16,785 bases of DNA from the NCBI GenBank assembly GCA_044338255.1, contig JBIILZ010000087.1, positions 1 to 16,785 of the forward strand. The letters are read 5' to 3'. The stretch is from CAIUVD01 sp044338255. GTDB lineage: Bacteria > Planctomycetota > UBA11346. Below, piece by piece: positions 5,593-14,500 of the stretch. Made by a program: the position numbers and the translations under genes. The notes under the pieces were generated by a model. That model was given only the letters and a program-made list of their open reading frames with translations, searched no databases and was not told the origin of the DNA. Position 1 is the first letter of the stretch, and every line of letters starts with the position of its first letter.

Positions 5593-8500
5593 ATGTCCAG
5601 CTACAGTCGCATCTTGGTGTTCTTCATTTTTTTCTGTGCTCTGTGTGCCGCCTCAGCTGCTGAGCAGCCTGGCTTGCGTGGCGATTACTTTTCCGGTTCC
5701 GATTTTCAGGATCTGCGGCTGACTCGGACCGATGCACAGATCGCGTTCAATTGGGGTGTCGGAGCCCCAGACGCCGCCTTGCCGGCGGATCATTTCTGTG
5801 TGCGCTGGTCGGGGACGCTGACGCCTACTTTTAGTGAAATGTATACGTTGACCGCGACGGGCGATGATGGCATTCGCGTGCGGATCGGCTCGACGTTGGT
5901 GATTGATCGTTGGACCAATCAGTCGGCGCGTCCAGTTAGCGGTCAGATCTCCCTGGTCGCACATCAAGCCGTCCCAATCACCATCGAATATTATGAAAAT
6001 AGCGGCTTCGCGTCGGTCAAACTGGAGTGGGCGAGCGCCCATCAAGTGCGGGGTGTCATTCCCACGACAGCCTTTCGATGCACGCCTTTGGAGCAGTTGC
6101 CACCAGGCACCGGCTCCGGGCTCCTAGGTCAATATTTTGCTGGCGTCGATTGCACAAAGCAGGTGTTCGGGCGCATCGATCCGCTGATCGATTTCAATTG
6201 GCTCAGGGGCTCGCCCACCACCGGTCTCACGCCGGATCAATTCTCGGTGCGCTGGACCGGCCAGGTCCAGCCGCGTGGGACCGGCACGTATACCTTTTTC
6301 GTGCGGACTGATGATGGCGCGCGGCTGTGGGTCAACAACCAGCTCATCGTTGACCAATGGCATCTGCAGGCGGCCAAAACCTGGACCGGCACCATCGCCT
6401 TGGAAGCCGGCAAGCACTACGATCTGAAGCTTGAATTCTACGAGAACTACGGCGCGGCCTCGGCTCAGCTCTTCTGGTCAGGCCCGACCCAGGTGCGCGA
6501 ACTGATTCCGACCACGCAGTGGTACTTCGCTGACGTGACTCCGCCAGCCGCGCCGCAGATGATCGCCTACGGCCAGGATCAGGCGGTGAGCCTGGTCTGG
6601 GAACGACCTGCAGATGATGTGCGCGCTGAGCGCTTTTTCATCGAGCGCGATGGGGTCGAGATAGGTGTCACGTCGAAGCTGAACTTCACCGATTCCGGTC
6701 TGGCGACGGGCAGCACCCATACCTACCGCGTCCTGGCGGCCGATGCCGCAAATAACCGCTCGCCGTGGAGTGTGCCGGTGACGCTCACTGTACCGCCGTC
6801 AGCGGTTACCGTGGGCACCGGCACCGGCTTGAGCGCGAGCTATTTCAGCAACCAGACGTTGACCGCGCCAGTGGCCCTGGCCCGTGTGGATTCTACCCTC
6901 AATTTTGCATGGGGTGTCGGCAGCCCGGCTGCGGGTATTCCGGTTGATCATTTCAGCGCCCGTTGGGAGGGTTTTCTCCAGGCGCGGTATTCGGAAGTGT
7001 ACACCTTGGCCATCGCCAGCGATGATGGCGTGCGCATGTGGCTCGATGACCGTCTTGTCGTCGATCAGTGGAATGATCACAGAAGCCGAACTTTTATGGT
7101 CGCCCAGGCTCTCGGCGCGGGAGAATTCCACCGCCTGCGCATCGAGTACTATGAGAATACCGGCTCAGCGAGTGCGTGTCTGTCGTGGTCGAGTCCACGC
7201 GTTGCAAGCCAGGTTATTCCGCAGACGCAGCTCTATCCGGCGCTGCCGACGGTCGTCGATGCCCCGCCGGTCATTACGGCGCTCACGGTGCCAGCGACGG
7301 TTTACGGCACGACGGCCAATCTCACGGCCACGGCCAACGATGATCATCACGGACTGACCTATGTCTGGACGGTGAGTGGCCCCGTGCCCGCGACGCTCGC
7401 AACGCCAACGGCAGCCAGCACCACGGCGGCTTTCACCGCCAGCGGTACGTATCAGGTCGGCTTCTGCGTCACCGACAGCGCCGGCCAATCAGCGGCGGCG
7501 ACGCGTGACCTGACGGTGGCGGCGGTGCCCGCCCAGGTGAACGTGACCGCGCCGAGCGTGGTCGATCCGGGTGCGACCGTGACCTGCACGAGTCAGATTG
7601 CCGATCAGTTCGGAACTGTCTTGTCGGTGACACCGACGTGGACGACCTCGGCAGGAACTATTTCGCCCTCGGGTATCCTTACCGCCCCGGCCACAGGAGG
7701 CCTCGTGACGGTGACGGCCCAGGCCGGGTCGGTCGTAGGTCAGGCGACCGTGCGCGTGCGTGCGGTGCCGGTCATCACTTGGCCAACGCCAGCGGCGATC
7801 ACCTATGGAGATCTGCTGAGTGCTGCACAGTTGACGGCCACGTCGCCGGTGGCTGGAACGTTCAGCTACACTCCTGCCGCTGGTGCATTGTTGTCCGCGG
7901 GAAATCAGAACCTGTCGGTGATCTTCACCCCGACCGATGCGCAGTCATTCATGAGCGCGCAGGCCGCTGTGACCCTGGTGGTAAACAAGGCTACTCCAGT
8001 TATCGCCTGGGCGACGCCAGCGCGAATGCTGACGGGTACGGCGTTGTCCGCCGTTCAGCTCACGGCCTCGGCATCCATTCCTGGTACCTTCACCTACAGC
8101 CCGCCCACTGGCACGCTTGTCATGGGGCATGAGCAGGTAGTAACCGCAACGTTCGTCCCCAACGAAAGCGCCAATTACGCCAACGCTCAGGCCGCCGTGA
8201 CGATCCCCATCGATAGTGTGCCGGTGATCACAGCGACAACGGTGCCAGCAATCCTGACCAGTATCTCGACCCCACTCTCAGTGACCGCCATCGACGACTT
8301 GCTGGGCCTCGTCTACCATTGGACGGTGGGCGATGGGGCTGTGCTCGTTGGTGCAGATTCGGCGACGCCCACATTGACCGCCCAGCATGCGGGCTCCGTT
8401 GCCTGGTCGGTTCTGGTCACTGATAGCGCAGGCCAAACCGCGACCGCTGCCGGCACCGTGGTTATTCAATCCGTGGGGACCTCGCTCGCATTGACCAGCG

Positions 8501-11500
8501 ATCGTACGGCCCTGGCGATCGGTGATGTGGCGACGGTGACTGCTGTCGTCAGCGATCAATTTGGCGTCGTGTTGGCGTCGCCGGGGACCCCGAGTTGGCA
8601 GGTCAGCGGATCCGTCACACTCGGCGCCGCGACCGTTCTTTCGACGCAGGTAATCGCTGCCGCCCCCGGCGGTTCTGCGGAGGTGAGTGTCGACCTCGGT
8701 GCGCTGCATGGCAGCACTACGCTGACCGTCGATGCTGCCGATGTCGGTCCGACCCTGCGCATCGCCGCCACCATTCCTCAAACGATCGAGCAGACTCCGT
8801 CATTCGTCTATCTGGTGCAGACCTCGCAAGATGCGGGTGGTCCCACGTATCAGTTCCGCGACCTCAGCCAGGAGAGCGATCTCATTCCGCTGACCACCAG
8901 CATGGGGTATCCGATCGACTATTTGTCTTATGTCGAAGATAGCACCGTGCTAGAGATGGTCGTGAATCCCGACTATGGGTATGGATATCCGTCGTTGATC
9001 GCCCTTGGGTTCGACTTTCCTTTCTATGCGACATCGATGTCGAGCGTGCAGGTGAGCGCGAACGGCTGGCTTGGCTTTAGTCAGGCAACGCAAGATGATA
9101 ATTTGCAATATGGTTATGGATTTTTTTATGGTGAACCAAAAGTCGCTGAATTAGCGACCGTGCCGCTGCCGAGTCTGGCTGCGCCGAAAGCGCTGATTGC
9201 CGCCTATTGGAAGGACCTGGTCCCCGATGCGCAGAGTCATATCTACGCCAAGCGTTTGGACGCCACTCATTTTGCGGTACAGTACCAGGATTTCGCCTGG
9301 TACGCCGACCCAACGCAACGGGTGACCTTCGAAGTGATCCTAGCCAGCGATGGCGGCATCACCGTATCGTTCGCGCAGGTTCCCTACGACATCACCGGCG
9401 TGGTGCTGGGTTTGCAGGATGTCCTCGGTGAAAATGCCGTGGTCGTCGGACCTGAGCAGGTGGTATTGGCGCCCGGAACGGTGATCGCGTATAAGCGCGT
9501 CAAGCGCGTCGCCAGCCCGGGCCTGTTTACCGTCAGCCGATCGGGAGGGGATCTCACCCAGGCGATCACGGTGGCAGTGACTGTCTCGGGGACGGCGACG
9601 CCGGACCTTGATTATGTGACGCTGCCAACCTCGATCACGCTGCCCAGCGGTGCCGTCAGCGCTACTCTGCGCGTCGATGCGGGTGACGATTTCATGCGTG
9701 AGCCACTTGAGTCGGTGGTGGTTGGCCTGGGCCAGGTGGCCGGCTATGCCCTCGCCAGCTCAGCAAATTCCGCGACGGTGGTGATCCGCTCACCCACCCG
9801 CCCGGAGGTCACGTTTCCGGCCGCCACGGCAATTCTCTCCGATGATGCCGGTGATGTTATGCTGCCGGTGCGTCTGTCATCCGCAGCCGTCGAAGAAGCA
9901 TCTATCGCCTACCGCATCGTTGGCGGTACGGCCGTGGCGGGCACCAATTTTGCGCTCAGCGGTACGCTGCTCACCTTTGCGGTGGGTCAGCAGCAACTAG
10001 GTATTCCACTCCATGTGACGGCCAATCCGCTGATCGCTCCTGACCGTACGCTTGAACTAGAGCTCTATCACCCCGCCGGTCTCGATCTGGGGGCCTATGT
10101 CCGACAGACGATTACGATCCATAATACGGTGAAGCCAGCACTCACCCAGCTGGTGGCGATCCCCGCTACAGTAATCACCGCCAGCACGACGCTTCAGGTT
10201 ACGGTTTTTGACGAGAAGCCACTCACTGAACTGCTGTGGACATGGTCGTCGACCGGCCCGGCAGCGGTAGTCGTGAACCCGATCGATACGACCCATTTCA
10301 CCGCCACCTTTACTCGGGCAGGGAGCTATGTCGTAACCGGCCAAGTAACCGATAGCGATGGGTTGATCTCGACGAAACAGCTCGATGTGCTGGTGATACC
10401 GACCCCGACGACGGTGACGGTTTTGCCAGCCTCCAGTACGGTGGATGCCGACACGACTCTAGCCTTGCAGGCGCAAGTTGCCGACCAATTTGGCCAGTTG
10501 ATCCAGGGTGCCAACCTCCAGTGGTCAAGCGATGTAGGCTCATGTGATGCTGCAGGCGTCTTCCATGCGCCGGCGACGATCACCGGCACTGCGCTGGCCA
10601 CGGTGCAGGCGCGGGCCTCAGAAACCGTGGTGGGCACGGCGCAGGTGAGTCTGCGCTCCATCGCGGCGGATCTGTTGACGACATTGCAGCCCGCGGGCGG
10701 AACCTATTTCAGTCCCTTAGCCGTGACGCTGACCGCCTCGGATCCGACGGCTGCCTGCTGGTATGCGTTCACGCTGCCGCCGGCGCTGCCACCAGCGATC
10801 GATCCCGTATCACCGGGCGTACAGCAAGCGACGTCATCGGTGTTGCTGACGAGTTCAGGTCTGCTTTCTGCGCGCTCGATTCGCGGACAAGCAGCCAACG
10901 GTATCAACGGCCCGGTGCAAACGGCCAGTTACCACCTGATCGATCCGGCATCACTGATATTGACCGCGCCAATGAGCCAGGCCTTGTCACCGGCTGTAGT
11001 AACCTTGACCGGCGACCTCAGCGGACTCCAGATCACGGCTGTCGATGATCTGGGCCGCATCTTGGTTACCCAGCCATCCGCAGCGGGCAGCAGGCAATTC
11101 CTGGTGACCATTGATCGTGAAATGACGCATCTGGTGGTGACCCTGCGTGATGCGCGTGGTCAAACCGTGAGCCGTACCGCGGTGATTCATCGTCAAATAC
11201 ATGATCCTTCGCTGCCTAAAACGCCGGCCGATCCATTCATTACCAGTCCCCAATCGACGGTGTGGTTTGCCACACCATTATCCAGCGGCGGTGTCGCGAC
11301 CTTGCCTGGCATGTTCAATCCCGGCGATGGTTCGCCGATTATACCGGTGACGCCAGGTGTACCGGTGGCGATTCACTATCCCCAGCCCGGCATCTATACC
11401 GCGACCTATACCAATGGTCTGACTACCGTCACACGTACCACCTGGGTGGTGCAGGTGCGCTTTCCGAGCGAGGAGAGTGTGGTCTTGGCCGGCCATCCGC

Positions 11501-14500
11501 GTACGGTTGCGGTGCAGGTGTTGCCTAGTGAAGCCCGGGCGGCGATTGTCTACCGGATGGTCGCCGGCGACGTTACCGCCACGCCAGCCCCTACTGGGGT
11601 GCAGATTTCGGGCGATACCGGTACGCGGACGGTGATCATGGCTTCGCATCCGTCGGCCTTGGGTGTGAATTTGGCGGCGCATGATGTGGTCATTTGCGAG
11701 GTGAAGAATTCTCCTGAAGATGACGGATTGATCCAAGGTGTGGAAGTAACCCAGCGGTGGGGGTGGACGTTTGTCGGTTCTGAAGATTATTTCTTCACTG
11801 GATCGCATACATATCTCAGGCCGAATCAATTTCTTGATCATTCACCTTATATTCCGTTGAAGAAATCAGAATTTAAGAAGGAATATCCAGATTCCTCAGT
11901 TTTAGCACTTATTCGGCTTAAGCCGACGAGCCAGAATATTGAATATCGTTTGTTAGTTAATGGAGCTTCGGAAATTCAATTTGCTACCGATCGTGCACAA
12001 ATTCCTGTCTCCCCTGTATTAAATGACGGCTCTAGAGCTTATATTTTTGGTGTATCTAATTTTCCGCGCATTCAAAAGAATAAGACTGATATACCTATCT
12101 ATTACTCTACAAATGCATCCTGGAAGACCCGCGAAAATGGAATCATCGTAGATCTTTTCCCCGCTAAAACATTCATCCCAGTGATCCAGTCGCTTGAGTT
12201 GACGGCCAGGCCTGCAGATGACTGGAAAGTGAATCATCAGGGGTGGGGTCCAAAGACGATGACCCTGACTGCGCGTGGGGTGAAAGCCATCTCAGAACAT
12301 GATGAATTGATTAAATTGTTCAGCGTTACCGCAAATCAGGTTTTTCATTCAGAATCGTTTGATTCTAACCAAAGCATCTCATATAAATTAGCGCAATTTA
12401 AGGACTCCAGGCTGTGGAAGTCAGCTGATAAATGTTTTAATTCATCTGGCTTGGTTGACCGGGTAAGTGGCGTTACTGAATTCCGTCAATTTTCAATCCT
12501 GGATGAGGGATATTTTCAACATATGAACGAAGATGTTCTTGGAGCTTATACTTTAACTGCTCCACTTGGAAAGATATCGACTTTCTCATACAATTTTGAT
12601 GCAACTGATTCCACCTGGGATTATGTCGGGTCCGGCAGGGTCGATGGCCCATCAGGCCACTATCGCACAGTGACGCCCGTACAAGTCTTTGAGACTTTTG
12701 CGTCACCCTTGAATCCCTTGGATAATTCAAACTTGGAAAGCAGAATTCTCTCGCAGGTTTCCAGCTTAGATTTTACCCCGATGTTTCGTTCAGAATATTC
12801 GAGATATTTCCCGGATCTTGACGAGACCGTGGCAGTACCTAGCAGTGGGGGAGCTAATCCGTCAGAAATTCCAGTCATGCAGCTAGGAACAGATGGAGTT
12901 AATGCCAAAATAACATGGGGAGATGCAAAACTCGAGACAATCGTTCATGAAGCTTTGATTCATTACAATGATAATTATCCAATTTCAAGAACGCTAAATA
13001 AATATCTAATGGCAGACATCAAAACAAAGGGGATCGTATCTACGGGATTCAATTTAAAAGTGCCGCTCTTTACCGGTCTTCAAGCGCCAGATAAAATGTC
13101 GATGGATAGTGATGGCAACTGGGATTTGTTATTAACGGATCCTGGAGTTTATTACATGAGTGTGGATATTCAGCCAATAATTTATCCACCTGAACAAATC
13201 TCCGATGATGTGCGGTTCTGGAACCCTTCTAATACATTTGCAACCTATACTTACGAATTTGTTCAGGTTCCGGTTGCAATTAATGTAGAAGGCATTTCTT
13301 GCAATCCGAGCAGCACCGCCTCAACAGTCTCTATTGTTACTCCTTATAGGGGTGACGCCTACGCGAACAGGACGCCTATTTTATCCGTTCCGCAAGCAAA
13401 TCTGGGCCTAAAGCGAACCATCGGCACGACGACAACATTGGTGGCTCCCGGCGATACCGCCTTGACTATCGATCCCAAAGACCCGACGAAGTGGCTGCTT
13501 GATGTCATTCCCACCAGTCTCGCGGGCATCTATTCGATGAAGGTGCATGTCGATGGCACCAAAGATAAATTTTTCGAGGTCAAACGTCCGCTTCCGCTTG
13601 GCATGCACGCGACGCCGCAGTCCTGGACGACGGTCATCCCCAACGCAGCGACCTTCGACCCATCGACGGGCAATCTGCGCTTTTCGCGCCCGGTGGTCAC
13701 CCACGCGACTCCCCATCCCGGCCCGGACGTAGTCCTCACTTACAATTCCCTCGACGGCACCACCACCGGTGTCGGCACCGGCTGGCGTACGAATTACGAT
13801 TCACGGGTCGTCGATGGTACGTGGTGGATCGATGAATTCGGCGGCTGGTGGAATTTCGACACCGTGACGACGTCGCCGGCGGCGCATCTTAGCGCCCGTT
13901 CGACGCGCAATCTCCCCGGTGCCAGATTGCTCATCAGGCAGGGGAAGCTCGCTGCCGATAGTGATGCCATGGCTGCCGGCGACGGCTTCAATGGTGATGA
14001 GTCCGCTTGCGTCACCCCCGGGGATGGACGAGCGCTCTTTTACGATGCGCGGGGCTACCTGGTGCGCGTCGTGCATCAACAGGGCGGCACCATCACCGTG
14101 ACGCGCAATGCGTTGACGGGCTATGCTGAATCGGCAGCAGACACCTGTGGCCGGACGCAGATTCTGACCGGCTTGGCGCTGGATGGCATGGCCACCAGTA
14201 TGACCCTCGATGCGCAAGAAACGGGCAAGTGGCGTTTCACCTTCACCAATGACAAGATCCGCCGTCTGCAATCAATCGCCTGGGATGATGCCGACGGCGC
14301 ACAATCAGCGTCATTTGCCTATCGCATCGATGACGATGAGGATAAGGCCAATGATTGGTGGGCCAATCGCCTCATCAGCTACACGTTATCGCGAGGTCAG
14401 GGCATCGCTGCCAGCGGATCGCTCACCTGGAAGATCGACTACACCGGGGCGCCAATAAATGCGCAGAATCCGGTCTATTACCCGCTGACGCGCCTGAGCG

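Noticed and set aside
5593..5670. Lipoprotein signal peptide for the giant protein
   Set aside because: Cysteines at residues 15 and 18 are not preceded by a lipobox, whereas ASA-A/E at 20-24 is a normal type I cleavage site.
12940..12966. Possible zinc-protease motif (VHEALIH) in the AT-rich segment
   Set aside because: The spacing is HExxxH, not HExxH, and no third ligand or protease context is visible.
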